DNA from: Stictocephala bisonia
Lineage: Eukaryota > Arthropoda > Insecta > Hemiptera > Membracidae
NCBI GenBank assembly: GCA_035578905.1
Contig: JAQJVL010000082.1
Span: forward strand, 454,118-518,117
DNA: 64,000 nucleotides
Direction: 5' to 3'
Positions within the stretch are counted from its first letter, which is position 1, and each line of letters starts with the position of its first letter. The notes under the pieces are model-generated. The model was given only the letters and a program-made list of their open reading frames with translations. It was not told the DNA's origin and ran no database searches. This document shows, in pieces, positions 9,926-21,894 of this stretch. The position numbers and the translations under genes were made by a program.

Positions 9926-10294
9926 AGGGTACTTTTTGATGACAAGTTCCATATTTCTTCAGTTTTGTTTGTTATTACAAAAGAAAATTTAACAAAAACT
10001 GAGAGAAATGTTCCAAAAACAATCAGTTACAAAGTTACGGCTAAAAAGAAAGTTAGATAAAGATTTAGTAACCTCATTTCTAATACATCTTCAAACCAAT
10101 GTATCATCGTGATCGATGTTAAAGCAGGTGAATGGTTTTGCAGTCCTTGTGAAGAAGCTTCAATCGAAGACACGATACAATGTTTGGAGTGTAAAGCTTG
10201 GGTCCACGAGACTTGTGCTGGTGTAAAATCAGGAATAAAAATGTTTATTTGCACAGAATGTAAACATTACTTTAAATGGTTATTTTTGTTATGA
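9926..10294 (+). pseudogene. PHD-finger fragment, probable transposase C-terminus
   Basis: One frame runs through this interval with a single in-frame stop (10058-10060). Downstream of the stop it encodes all eight ligands of a C4HC3 PHD-type zinc finger: FCSPC, then IQCLECKAWVHETCAG, then FICTEC. Upstream is a lysine-rich stretch (TAKKKVR). PHD-like fingers at the C-terminus, after a basic region, are known in several insect DDE transposases, including pogo/Tigger-like proteins. No DDE core was seen here, so the family is an inference. No proper ATG begins the zinc-finger segment. The flanking tandem arrays suggest a decayed mobile element; a host exon is the alternative. Confidence 0.5.
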
Positions 10295-10399
10295 CTGTAT
10301 GCACTTCTTAGTTATAAAAATATACTAAGTGTACTGTTACTTACGTGGTCCTTTCATATACCAACTATTATTTTCCATGAAATTGATTTAAATATAGAT

Positions 10400-10435
10400 G
10401 GTACGACTTAGGTAACTGGTTCCCTAAGTCGTACC
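10400..10435. repeat. 13-bp perfect inverted repeat (one per array unit)
   Basis: GGTACGACTTAGG (10400-10412) and CCTAAGTCGTACC (10423-10435) flank a 10-bp spacer TAACTGGTTC. The structure recurs at each unit start along the array. Some units carry GTATC instead of GTACC in the right arm. It can be read as two transposon ends facing each other, or as a stem-loop or binding site. Confidence 0.9.
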
Positions 10436-13400
10436 ACGCAAACCTTTCCTAAAACCCACTTTATGTCATCTTTTAATAGCCGCCTATGGCTGAGGTGCTT
10501 TTATAGACAGGATACTAGGTATACCTTTATAATATATTAGCACGGGCCTTTAGTTCAAGAAATTGTAAATTACAAAAATCAAAAAAGGAAATTGGTACGA
10601 CTTAGGTCTGGTAGGTAACTGGTAACTGGTTCCCTAAGACGTACCACTTGCAAACCTTTCCTAAAACCCACTTTATGTCATCTTTTAATAGCCGCCTATG
10701 GCTGAGGTGCTTTTATAGACAGGTTATTAGTTATACTTTTATAATATATTAGCACGGGCCTTTAGTTCAAGAAATTGTAAATAACAAAAATCAAAAAAGG
10801 AAATTGGTACGACTTAGGTAACTGGTTCCCTAAGTCGTATCACGCAAACCTTTCCTAAAACCCACTTTATGTCATCTTTTAATAGCCGTCTGTGGCTTAG
10901 GTGCTTTTATAGACAGGTTATTAGTTATACTTTTATAATATATTAGCACGGGCCTTTAGTTCAAGAAATTGTAAATAACAAAAATCAAAAAAAGAAATTG
11001 GTACGACTTAGGTAACTGGTTCCCTAAGTCGTATCACGCAAACCTTTCCTAAAATCCACTTTATGTCATCTTTTAATAGCCGCCTATGGCTGAAGTGCTT
11101 TTATAGACAGGTTACTAGGTATACCTTTATAATATATTAGCACGGGCCTTTAGTTCAAGAAATTGTAAATTACAAAAATCAAAAAAGGAAATTGGTACGA
11201 CTTAGGTAACTGGTTCCCTAAGTCGTATCACGCAAACCTTTCCTAAAACCCACTTTATGTCATCTTTTAATAGCCGCCTATGGCTGAGGTGCTTTTATAG
11301 ACAGGTTATTAGTTATACTTTTATAATATATTAGCACGGGCCTTTAGTTCAAGAAATTGTAAATTACAAAAATCAAAAAAGGAAATTGGTACGACTTAGG
11401 TAACTGGTTCCCTAAGTCGTACCACGCAAACCTTTCCTAAAACCCACTTTATGTCATCTTTTAATAGCCGCCTATGGCTGAGGTGCTTTTATAGATAGGT
11501 TATTAGTTATACTTTTATAATATATTAGAATGGGCCTTTAGTTCAAGAAATTATAAATTACAAAAATCAAAAAAGGAAATTGGTACGACTTAGGTAACTG
11601 GTTCCCTAAGTCGTATCACGCAAACCTTTCCTAAAACCCACTTTATGTCATCTTTTAATAGCCGTATGTGGCTTAGGTGCTTTTATAGACAGGTTACTAG
11701 GTATACCTTTATAGTATATTAACACAGGCCTTTAGTTCCAGAAATTGTAAATTACAAAAATCAAAAAAGGAAATTGGTACGACTTAGGTAACTGGTTCCC
11801 TAAGTCGTACCATGCAAACCTTTCCTAAAACCCACTTTATGTCTTCTTTTAATAGCCGTCTGTGGCTTAGGTGCTTTTATAGACAGGTTACTAGGTATAC
11901 CTTTATAGTATATTAGCACAGGCCTTTAGTTCCAGAAATTGTAAATTACAAAAATCAAAAAAGGAAATTGGTACGACTTAGGTAACTGGTTCCCTAAGTC
12001 GTACCACGCAAACCTTTCCTAAAACCCACTTTATGTCATCTTTTAATAGCCGCCTATGGCTGAGGTGCTTTTATAGATAGGTTATTAGTTATACTTTTAT
12101 AATATATTAGAATGGGCCTTTAGTTCAAGAAATTGTAAATTACAAAAATCAAAAAAGGAAATTGGTACGACTTAGGTAACTGGTTCCCTAAGTCGTACCA
12201 CGCAAACCTTTCCTAAAACCCACTTTATGTCTTCTTTTAATAGCCGCCTATGGCTGAGGTGCTTTTATAGACAGGTTATTAGTTATACTTTTATAATATA
12301 TTAGCACGGGCCTTTAGTTCAAGAAATTGTAAATTACAAAAATCCAAAAAGGAAATTGGTACGACTTAGGTAACTGGTTCCCTAAGTCGTACCATGCAAA
12401 CCTTTCCTAAAACCCACTTTATGTCTTCTTTTAATAGCCGTCTGTGGCTTAGGTGCTTTTATAGACAGGTTACTAGGTATACCTTTATAGTATATTAGCA
12501 CAGGCCTTTAGTTCAAGAAATTGTAAATTACAAAAATCAAAAAAGGAAATTGGTACGACTTAGGTAACTGGTTCCCTAAGTCGTACCACGCAAACCTTTC
12601 CTAAAACCCACTTTATGTCTTCTTTTAATAGCCGCCTATGGCTGAGGTGCTTTTATAGACAGGTTATTAGTTATACTTTTATAATATATTAGCACGGGCC
12701 TTTAGTTCAAGAAATTGTAAATTACAAAAATCCAAAAATGAAATTGGTACGACTTAGGTAACTGGTTCCCTAAGTCGTACCACGCAAACCTTTCCTAAAA
12801 CCCACTTTATGTCATCTTTTAATAGCCGCCTATGGCTGAGGTGCTTTTATAGATAGGTTATTAGTTATACTTTTATAATATATTAGAATGGGCCTTTAGT
12901 TCAAGAAATTGTAAATTACAAAAATCAAAAAAGGAAATTGGTACGACTTAGGTAACTGGTTCCCTAAGTCGTACCACGCAAACCTTTCCTAAAACCCACT
13001 TTATGTCATCTTTTAATAGCCGCCTATGGCTGAGGTGCTTTTATAGACAGGTTACTAGGTATACCTTTATAGTATATTAGCACAGGCCTTTAGTTCCAGA
13101 AATTGTAAATTACAAAAATCAAAAAAGGAAATTGGTACGACTTAGGTAACTGGTTCCCTAAGTCGTACCACGCAAACCTTTCCTAAAACCCACTTTATGT
13201 CATCTTTTAATAGCCGCCTATGGCTGAGGTGCTTTTATAGACAGGTTACTAGGTATACCTTTATAATATATTAGCATGGGCCTTTAGTTCAAGAAATTGT
13301 AAATTACAAAAATCAAAAAAGGAAATTGGTACGACTTAGGTAACTGGTTCCCTAAGTCGTACCACGCAAACCTTTCCTAAAACCCACTTTATGTCATCTT

Positions 13401-13534
13401 TTAATAGCCGCCTATGGCTGAGGTACTTTTATAGACAGGTTACTAGGTATACCTTTATAGTATATTAGCACAGGCCTTTAGTTCAAGAAATTGTAAATTA
13501 CAAAAATCAAAAAAGGAAATTGGTACGACTTAGG
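10400..13534 (+). repeat. 194-bp tandem array, 16 units
   Basis: Unit starts (GGTACGACTTAGG) fall every 194 bp from 10400 to 13522. The one exception is the unit at 10594, which carries an extra 18 bp (a local GGTAACTGGT-like duplication). There are 16 complete units plus the first 13 bp of the next. Units are highly similar and fall into subtypes, for example TTATTAGTTATACTTTT versus TTACTAGGTATACCTTT, and TAGCACGGGCC versus TAGCACAGGCC. The subtypes are interspersed along the array, which suggests conversion or unequal exchange. There is no coding frame. Confidence 0.97.
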
Positions 13535-14094
13535 CATCTTTCCCCTATATTTTATTCTTTGCTCTGTGGGTTTGAGCTTTTATAATGTTACAAAGAGTAA
13601 GTATAGATGCCGATCTTGTATGCATTATTACAACATTCATCACTCATCCGATTGTCGTCATGTTTTTGGAAGTTATATATTTTCTGAGGTAAGGTTTTAA
13701 TCTAGTTTTTATTTATCCCTGGCCGTAGGGCTCCACCCTACTGAGCTATAAATATTCTACGGTGACCTGATGGGGCGGGAATTACTTGTTCAGAATGTAA
13801 AATGTAGAAGGTTTACGTCTTTTGCGCAAAGAGCTCGGTAGGACCCTCAGGTATACTCCATAATTTGCGCAGAATATCGGCGTATTTGATGAATATATCC
13901 TATTTTTACCTGGAACGTGGATTAAAACAGTGACTAAAGCCACTGGATGAAATCCAATCTATCATTAAATTAATAGGCAAGTACAATTCTTTAAACATCT
14001 AGAGTTCACACTGATATGCAGGCAAGTTTTTGCAGACAGAAAATAGCCTCTTCATAAGTTACAAGTCCACTAATAAATTCGCTAAATCTAATAT
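13535..14094. other. nothing assigned
   Basis: Single-copy-looking DNA. A tRNA-like TATAGCTCAGTAGG motif lies on the minus strand near 13730-13755 but has no box B, so no RNA gene is called. Confidence 0.4.
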
Positions 14095-14645
14095 AGACAG
14101 GCTGTTCAAAATATGGAAAACATTTTGAATTTCCATAGAAGACTATGTTAAAATAAACAAAAAAACTTCCTGTAAGAATAACTTATACAATTAATCTTGC
14201 TTTATTTATTATCTGTGTGTTTTTTATTTTTTATTTTAAATGGTCTTAACTCAAAAACTGTTTTAGCTACAGCGTTGTATTTTACAGAGTTGTATGTCTA
14301 ATTAGCAACTAACTATTTCCACTTCAATAAAAAAAATTCTACTTTTTTTAATTTAAAATGTTCTATATTAAAATGAGATAGCAAAACGTACATTTTGAAA
14401 ATGTATAAACTAATGGAGTTATTTTTATTCAAATAAAATATTAGACACTAATCATACATACAACAACGGAAAATTACAACGTTGTAGCTGAAACCGCTTT
14501 AGAATTATGACGTTTTACAGTAAAACCCATACCTAAACTACGCGGAATAAACCATAGGCCTAGTATTAAAGGACCTTTTTTGTTTATTTTAATGTGGTCT
14601 TCAATCTCACAAAGTATTTTCACACATTTTTAATACGCTGTTTTA
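14095..14645. mobile_element. foldback element, ~260-bp imperfect arms
   Basis: Left-arm blocks recur as reverse complement in the right arm. GAAGACTATGTTAAAATAAA (from about 14140) pairs with the complement of the block around 14583-14602. TTTTAGCTACAGCGTTGTA (14262-14280) pairs with TACAACGTTGTAGCTGAAA near 14476-14494. The centre is about 14345-14400. It is non-coding. The outer end (CAGGCTGTTCAAAATATGG) resembles degenerate ACAGGGTGT-type ends seen at 48.8 kb, so it may belong to a related MITE group (inference). Confidence 0.65.
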
Positions 14646-16036
14646 TATTTTTATGCACAGCGGCAGGCAGCCATTATACTAGATTAATTCAGTAGTTTTA
14701 TTCTGTATTGGAATAAAATAACCGCATCGGTCGGTCAACCCCTGTCGTTGTGGATAATAGGAGACAACGGGTTCAATAAACAATATGCAAATATCGTAAA
14801 TACAGTTAAACTTTACTAGCACTAAAGAAAAGAACTAATATATTTATCCATCGTTATACAAATTATACAACAAAAAAGTCCATAAATATTTTAATTTGGT
14901 GTAAAAAAATTATAAGAACTACATTATATTATAATATTATAAACAAGGACAAGGATGTCATATAAAATTGCAATTAAAAAATGTATATATCATTCTGTAG
15001 GGATATACATATCAGATGAAAGCTGGTCTGCTGGATTGGCGATGCACGAGCATGACTCACTTTCTTTCACATGATCTATACGAAACACATTTAATAAAAT
15101 TAAGCCTATCAATTTTTTCCAAATTGATTTTTGTAAGCTTTTGCTGGTCACTACTAATAACACTAATATTAATGACACTACTAACCAGTACTAACACCAA
15201 CTACCATATTTACAGCAGAACATCTGTAATCAGACTGAAGATTTTTTTCCACTCTTGGAATGTAAAACAAAGTTAAGTGGTAAACCACCTCAGGTCAGTG
15301 CCCTGTAAGCAGTAGGATTGGGAGGGGCGGTTGTTTACAAATATTTGGCATGTGGGATTTACCTGGGCTGGACCCTGCGCAACTGATGGAAGGGGATTAG
15401 CAGACCCTTATTAATATTTTACAACAGTTAAACACTGCGCAAATGATGGACGACCATCTAATGTAGTTATTATATTAATAGGCTAAGTAGCCACGCAAGT
15501 ACAGCGCAGCGAGTGACGGGGTTGTCACGCGAAGAGTGCAGGGTTTCCCCTAGTATTCTTAAGAAGACTATAATTTGGTTTCTCAAGATACTTTTTGTTT
15601 CTACAAAGAGTGTTTTCGTTGATTTGTGGAAAGACTGGGTATCAGGGGTGTCTCTCATAATTGCAACTTATTAATTATTTAATAGTCTGTTTCACATACA
15701 GACTATATCTATTTTAAATAATTATCATTGAAGTTAACTATGAAAGTAAATCATAATAACGTTATATTCTTATAACATATATATTAGTTCAATATAGTTC
15801 AACTCGGTAAATATAGATTATATAAGTCCCACCTGTTTTAATAATTCTTAGTCAATATAAAACCCGAAATCATAAACATTTTTCGTGGAACTAAGTTACG
15901 GATTTTTGACAAGAAGTTAATAAAAGAAAACATTTGTTTACACAAAAAACGAAGAATGTTGTATTTATCTAATGTATTGTTTTCTTTGAACACGAAGATC
16001 ACTTTAAAATTATTCTTACAATGAAAACTAACATCA
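14646..16036. other. nothing assigned
   Basis: AT-rich DNA with short open frames at 14990-15276, 15470-15658 and 15838-16095. None shows a recognisable domain, and the first group overlaps in antisense. Confidence 0.4.
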
Positions 16037-16184
16037 GACATGTCCCTGGTTGTATGGCCATTATCAAGTAGTCCAGCCCGCAGGGAATACGACAAACAGG
16101 ATTTTTCAATCAGAGACAGGAAAAGGATATGGCTGAATTGAATACTTTTAGTGTCGGTTTCCTCACTGAGATAGTTTAAAAATT
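16037..16184 (+). repeat. block E, short third copy
   Basis: It aligns with the starts of the two long E copies (18449 and 28507). Shared blocks include TATGGCCATT.CAAGTAGTCC, GCAGGGAA, ACAAACAGGATTT, AGAGACAGGAAA and ATATGGCTGAA. The similarity stops at the GGTTAGG palindrome. Confidence 0.75.
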
Positions 16185-16287
16185 GGTTAGGTTAGGTAAG
16201 TGTATGTTAACTGTGAATACATATTGCTAACCTAACTCAACATAACCTAACTTATCTACCTAACCTAACCAAACTGTGTTAAATATC
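16170..16287. repeat. inverted repeat with GGTTAGGTTAGG arms
   Basis: GGTTAGGTTAGGTAAG (16185-16200) pairs with CTTATCTACCTAACCTAACC (16251-16270), apart from a 4-base insertion. The flanks are partly complementary as well. The arms resemble the insect TTAGG telomere repeat but are too short and palindromic to be telomeric DNA. They look like MITE ends. Confidence 0.7.
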
Positions 16288-17089
16288 TTAGTTTTTATTT
16301 GTGGTAGAAGCGATTGATTTCATATTCGTATTCAGGAGAAAAAACATAATATTTATCTATTATGTATTCAGTTTTGTGTAAAAATTAGTTTTCCATTTTT
16401 TGACATGTTTACCAATTTGGTATTTCCACAAAAACATTTCTATGGACACGTGTTCGTGGACTTTATATGGACTAGTTAAAGAAAATCTTTAAAATTGTGT
16501 GGGACCCCTAAATTACATATTTACTGAAAGTTCACAACTAATCAAAGACATTTATAAATCAATGGCACTTGTCCTTTTCATGTCAGTATACAAAGCTGAA
16601 GTACCTCAAGTTAAAATGTCTCTATCGTCTGCCGACAGTCCAGTACGAACAGTTTCTTGGTAATTAAAGTTAATAGCTCCAAGAACTTGACTGAAAATAA
16701 TTCAAACATTTAATGCACTTTATCCTGTAATCAATGAATAGGAAGTAGTAACTTTTTATTATTTTATATCAAATTTGTTTATCGTTAATGCATAAATATT
16801 ATGTATTAAGTATATAGTAGTATGTAATATATTTATCACATTTATGATTAGTAATATAAGATAAAATACCATCACTGTTAAAAATAGCTTTAACTTGATT
16901 TTCGTAACCTGATTGAATTTATTGTTTAATTATATCTTCAAATACTTTTTAAGTTTTCATTTATTTCTCACTTTTAATAATTTATTTCAATTGATAGTAA
17001 AATTATACAATATGATTCAACTCTGCCAGTTAGTATTATAATTAAAAAATATAAAAGCACGTTAAAAAGTTTTGGATTAAATATATGTT
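16288..17089. other. nothing assigned
   Basis: AT-rich DNA without recognised features. Confidence 0.4.
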
Positions 17090-17240
17090 GAAACAAAATT
17101 TTAATCTCATAAAAAACAAACAACTTTCCTACAAAGGATTGTAAATTATAAAAATATCAAATACATTTTATTTTTGTTTTTTAGAAGTGCCTTTAGAGTT
17201 AAAAATAAACTCTTTATTTATATACAAATAATATCGTTAT
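17090..17240 (+). repeat. repeat K, copy 1
   Basis: It aligns with 21895-22045. Shared features are CTT.CCTACAAAGG.TT.TAAAT, TTTTATTT.TG.TTTTTTA and a TTATTTATAT..A block. The similarity is moderate and by eye only. It is not coding. Confidence 0.45.
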
Positions 17241-18440
17241 ATAGAAAATAAATTGTACAACGGTGAAGGTGGGTTTCATGATTCATAAGCTGAGGAGTGG
17301 GATGTTTGCCAAGAGCTATGTTCAAAGTATTGTGATAAAAGGAACATTAACAGACGTTTGTGTGGGATTGTTTTATTCATTTAACGAATTACAATTCTAC
17401 TACAATATGAAATATACATTTCATCAAGTAACAATAACATGTTCTGAAACTTATTGAATAAATGTATCAACAAGCTTAAAAGAAAAGGAGGTGGAGGGGA
17501 GATAATGATTTATTTAAGGTTGACAAAGGTAATTAAGGGTGGAATATCACTGAATCAGCCGGAACGGGGCGTATTTCACCGGCGCATTGTTATTGGGAGA
17601 TATAAAAAAAAAATAATGATATGATAATAATACATTTCAACTATTAAAAAATAATAACAACATTAATTTTTTGTCTTTTAATACTAATAAGGTAAAACTT
17701 TTATATTTAAATTCAAATTACTTTATTGTGTAAAGACAGTTTATATATAATCTCTTTAAATCGTCATCCTACTGACTAAACATTTCCTATTCATTCTGTA
17801 CAGTTTCACATACATAATTACAACGTTGTAGCTACACTATTATAAACATCTACTTAAGTAGCCATTTCGCTTCGGAGTGAGTTACGTGGCCTCCCAGTCA
17901 TGTGCAAGGAACTTGTTCACACTAAAGAAAGCATTTGAATCAAGAACTTTTTTAGGCAAGCCTTATTTGCCTTAGGCACCTGAGAACGTTCGGCATAGCG
18001 TTGATTAAAGGAAGATCTCCCTGAAAGGGAAGGTGATATAAAACCGTATAGTGTTGGTAGTGTGTTGCTGAGTTCGGTAGTTAACCATGCCTCTGGTATT
18101 GTATAAATATATGTCTGAACTTATCGTGACATAAAAAAGCATGGTTTCTAATGTAGATGCAAGGCAGTGTTATCAGTTGCACGGTTTTGAAGGCATTTCT
18201 GCAGTAATGTTTTTTTTTTTATTTTTTATTTTATGTGTTTCGGACTACTTTTTCTGCAGCCTGGATATTCTCTAAAAATCGTAACTATAGACAGCTAACC
18301 CGTGACGTGAGTGTATTATGATGATTATAATGGTCATGGTATGTACCAAAAATGATTAAACATTAAAATAAGATGATACTAAAAATTGTATTTAAGGCAT
18401 TAAATATATAATATATTAACTTGATTGATGTTTTTTTCCT
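17241..18440. other. nothing assigned; one foldback-family echo
   Basis: An 18-bp string, AATTACAACGTTGTAGCT, near 17816-17834 is shared with the right arm of the 14.1-14.6 kb foldback, suggesting a decayed relative. The 64-residue frame at 17263-17457 has no recognisable domain. Nothing else was identified. Confidence 0.4.
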
Positions 18441-20230
18441 TTCTATAATGTCCTAGGTTTTATGGCCATTCCCAAGTAGTCCTGCCAGCAGGGAACATAA
18501 CAAACAGGATTTGTCACTCGGAGACAGGAAATGATATGGCTGAACTGAAAACTTGTTGTGTTATTTACCTCAAACGGTACTGTATTATTGCTATTTCCAT
18601 ATATGTATGACTGATTTAACAAATGGCAAAGTTCTTTTTTCTTCTAAATAAAATATTATGCTTCATTTACCCACCAAAATATTCTACTACGAACTAAAAA
18701 TACTACCTGCACTTAGTGAAGAATTCACCCAGACTACACACTCGCCTGAATGTCACTAATGTAAAACTTGTCAATTAATTGCCCAGTGAATTTATGCACA
18801 CAACTCTTGATGAACTCTGTAAACTATAGCTGACTGTTCTCCAGAATGTAAACATAAAACTCACGTGGTTCTTAATTGTTTCAAAAATGTATATAATTTT
18901 TTTCTAAATTAGCTTAGTATTATATTGGGGGGGGGGATAGAATAAATTGGAACATACAATAGAGTATTTAGGAATGTTTTTAAGGTATATAAAATACAAA
19001 GACCAAATATTTAGAATATTAATAGGAGCTATGATAGGAATCGTGTGCTATCCAAAGTAAAAGTGTTAATCCATGAGTTTTATGAGTTCAATGCAATGTA
19101 CATTTTATTAATTACTGAATTTTATTATGAATAACTGAGGATAAGGTTTCTCTCAATTAGTCTACAATTGTAATGTTATATTTTTTATTTAATTTAAAAT
19201 TTAATTATTAATTTAAGCACAGTTAAATTTTAAATTTAAAAAAGGCTAAAACAATATGACATTATTGAATTACTTCATATAATATAAATAATGTACTGTA
19301 AGTGTAATTAGTCAAATATTAAAAAACCTGTTGAATTTTAGAAACCTGTAATAAATTTAACTATGTGGATTCTCCATCCATACCATCAATTATTATATAT
19401 GGCTGCTTGGTCATGGCAGGTAGTGGTTCGGGCCCAACCCTTTTCTCGCCGACTGTCCAAATCAACCTCTATAACCATTAATTACTAGAGATTTATAAAA
19501 CCCATATAAATATCATATAAAATTAGCTTTACCTGTAGCTTTTCATGGGACATAAAAATATTGCTGTGCGTCTTTGACTGCATCTCTTTCATTTCTTTCA
19601 GTTAAAATTTTAACTTAAATAACGCATCAGTTAACCTAAAGGTAGTTCGTGGATTATGTTGCTTACATAAGATGGAAATTTGATGAAAAAAGTATTTTTT
19701 TAGTGTTAAAATTATTATTATAATGTCCTCTCTTCCCCACAAAACTAAAAAACACGAAAATCTACGTAATTATACGTGGTGTACATAGGTAACATGAATC
19801 TGTTGGAAGATATAAGGCATACAAAGTAGCAAAGCAACAGTTGTAAATATCATGATTCTTAAACAATATAGTGTATATTAGTGGATATTTTACTTTTCAT
19901 TGGATGGACTACATTCACATAAAACTTAGTAATAAGTATCCATTAAACTAAAACTTGTGTAAACACATGTTAAACAGAGATCAGCTGCAGGAGGACAGCC
20001 AGGTGATTGCAAAACTTAATAAGTATTTTACAACTCTTCACAAATGTGTTTTCAATATTTGCTTTGTTTTTAACAATGAATATTTCCAAATAACAATAAA
20101 CAAATTATGAAATAAGTGTGTGTAGAATTACCAAGAATGTTGTACTGAAAATAATTCCCAATCTTATTAATTTGCTAAAATAAATATTACTTTGAAGAAA
20201 TGTTTACTTGATTTTAAATTAATTTCATTC
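18441..20230 (+). repeat. block E, long copy 1
   Basis: It is colinear with 28501-31295 over its whole length, once two insertions in that copy are discounted. Matching stretches include the start (TATGGCCATTCCCAAG), AAAAACCTGTTGAATTTTA, TGGCTGCTTGGTCATGGCAG, CATATAAATATCATATAAAA and CAACAGTTGTAAATATCAT. This copy has about 130 bp (19895-20030) that the other lacks. It is non-coding. It may be an old transposon or part of a segmental duplication. Confidence 0.8.
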
Positions 20231-20434
20231 GTATTGCAAGTAAACGTCACACAACACAAATGTATTACAATATACGAACAAATATATTAAAATACAAGTA
20301 TGAATTGCACAAATATTATGGTGATGAAATCGATCATCATAATATTTGCGCATTTTGTACTTGTATTGTAATATATTTGTGCATTTTGTGCTTATATTAT
20401 AATAAATTTGTGTTGTGCATGTTTACTTGTACTG
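20231..20434. mobile_element. palindromic MITE F, short copy
   Basis: The left half (GTAAACGTCACACAACACAA) is the near-complement of the right half, with the centre near the GATGAAATCGATCATC block at about 20322-20337. The right end is CTTGTACTG followed by TA. It lacks the inner 100 or so bases of the full copy at 51153. The open frame that spans it is produced by the palindrome. Confidence 0.8.
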
Positions 20435-21360
20435 TATATGTACCAACACGTATTATGGTAATTATTTCAAAATACCTTAATTTAGAGAGATTTTCCATAA
20501 CTGTAGATACGTGTTTCAAGACAAATACTCATCGGGACACAAAACCAGATATCTGCCGTCAAGTGTTGATATACGACTAATATTTCTATTTATTTTAATG
20601 TTTTGAGTTAGTTAGTTTTGTAATATATATCATATATTGAGATCAAAATGCGAATAGACATTCAAATGAAACGACTATATCTGATCCTGAATTAATTGAG
20701 ATCAACAACTCGTGAACGGCCTAGGATGCCGACAGTGCTCTACTATTAATCTAGGGGCGGTAGATAGATCGACCTTGGCCGTCGAGCTTGATCGACGACG
20801 TCTGAAGAACATTGGGTTATAATTGGGCTGAAGAAATTAGAGCTGTAGTCTCGCTTAATTTTTATATATTAATTGTTATTTCACTATGGATTGTATAAAA
20901 AAAGAATTAAATCCAAGGATAGTTTCTCTAAGTACTGTAAAAAATTGTTTGGTTTTGAAAATATAATATTTGTTATTAGATAAACATGTCTATCCAACAG
21001 GTTTCAAAATAAAGATCCGTATGTTTTAACGCTTCAATTCGCATTAAACAATACATTTTTCTTATTTAGAACTCATAGTTCAATTTGTTTCAGGTTGGTT
21101 AAGTTTTCAGTCAGTGTTATACAACAGAACTTATGAAAATTGGAAATAAATGTTATAAAGTTGTAATTTAAAGATGTAATTTAAATTGTTTTTAAAAATT
21201 TACTAGTAATAATGGGGAATTGAAGAATATATTATATTTTAACTCTGTTACAAAGATATTCTACTTTGATTATTTGAATACAGATTTAATAATAGTTTCC
21301 ATACCGTTCACTTACAATAATAAAAATGTACTTTCTACAGAAATTAAATTGACTGACGTC
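20435..21360. other. nothing assigned; small GC-richer patch
   Basis: A GC-richer patch at about 20700-20830, with repeated GATCGAC/GTCGA motifs, stands out from AT-rich surroundings. It does not resemble a gene or RNA that I know. Confidence 0.4.
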
Positions 21361-21870
21361 ACCACAATTGGCACAGTGCTGTAATCCAGCTACTTGTGAC
21401 AAAGTAGAGACAAAGTGTTGTGGAGGTTGTAGGAGATAGTGTCACAGTACTGTAATCCAGCTGTTGTGGGACAAAGTGTTCCAGAGATTGTGAGAGATAG
21501 ATTCTATATTCGGTCATCTTAATAATAAAGCTACAATATGGCGCTTAGTCAATGGTCAAGCTATTGACGTGGATTCAACTAGAGAAGTCTAGGGTGTCCA
21601 TGCAGGGTGGTAGTCAGGGAGCCCGAATGTTGTGTAAGGAATATAATTAAGTGTCTGGCTTATCAATTTACTGAAAATCAGACCAAAGCTACGAGGTTCG
21701 ACTTCCACATAAAGCTGTAGGTCTCTTAGTTGACCTTGGTATTGGGCTATTGATAAATAATTCTTTCTGAGGGACAGTCTACCTTAGTAACATTAACTAT
21801 ACTTGTTCAAATATACTCATCACAATCATTTATCCCCATATTCGCCCATATCTCTTATATCGACATCATA
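21361..21870 (-). mobile_element. element A, near-complete short copy
   Basis: On the minus strand it reads through the A consensus: GATATGGGCGAATATG, TTACTAAGGTAGACTGTCC, CAATAGCCCAATACCAAGG, ATTTTCAG.AAATTGA.AAGCC, ACACCCTAGACTTCTCTAG. It ends with two 61-bp-like monomers (GGATTACAGTACTGTG and GGATTACAGCACTGTG). It shows that the monomer is native to the element and present at low number here. Confidence 0.75.
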
Positions 21871-21894
21871 ATGATGAAGATTGAATAATTGTGG

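Noticed and set aside
9652..10060. Open frames with 8-residue repeats on both strands across the 24-bp array
   Set aside because: A 24-bp period keeps frames open by chance. Only the part after 9926, which joins the PHD segment in frame, was kept.
10400..13534. Centromeric satellite
   Set aside because: At 16 units it is too short to claim this, and its inverted-repeat ends fit a mobile element better. Genome-wide abundance would be needed.
13725..13760. tRNA-like TATAGCTCAGTAGG on the minus strand
   Set aside because: It is a good box A but there is no box B or cloverleaf downstream. Probably chance or an unrecognisable remnant.
16185..16270. Interstitial telomere (TTAGG)n
   Set aside because: Only two to three imperfect units on each side, in inverted orientation. 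It looks like inverted-repeat ends.
20260..20580. 106-residue open frame
   Set aside because: It lies mostly inside a palindromic MITE and encodes low-complexity Tyr/Ile/Cys-rich sequence.
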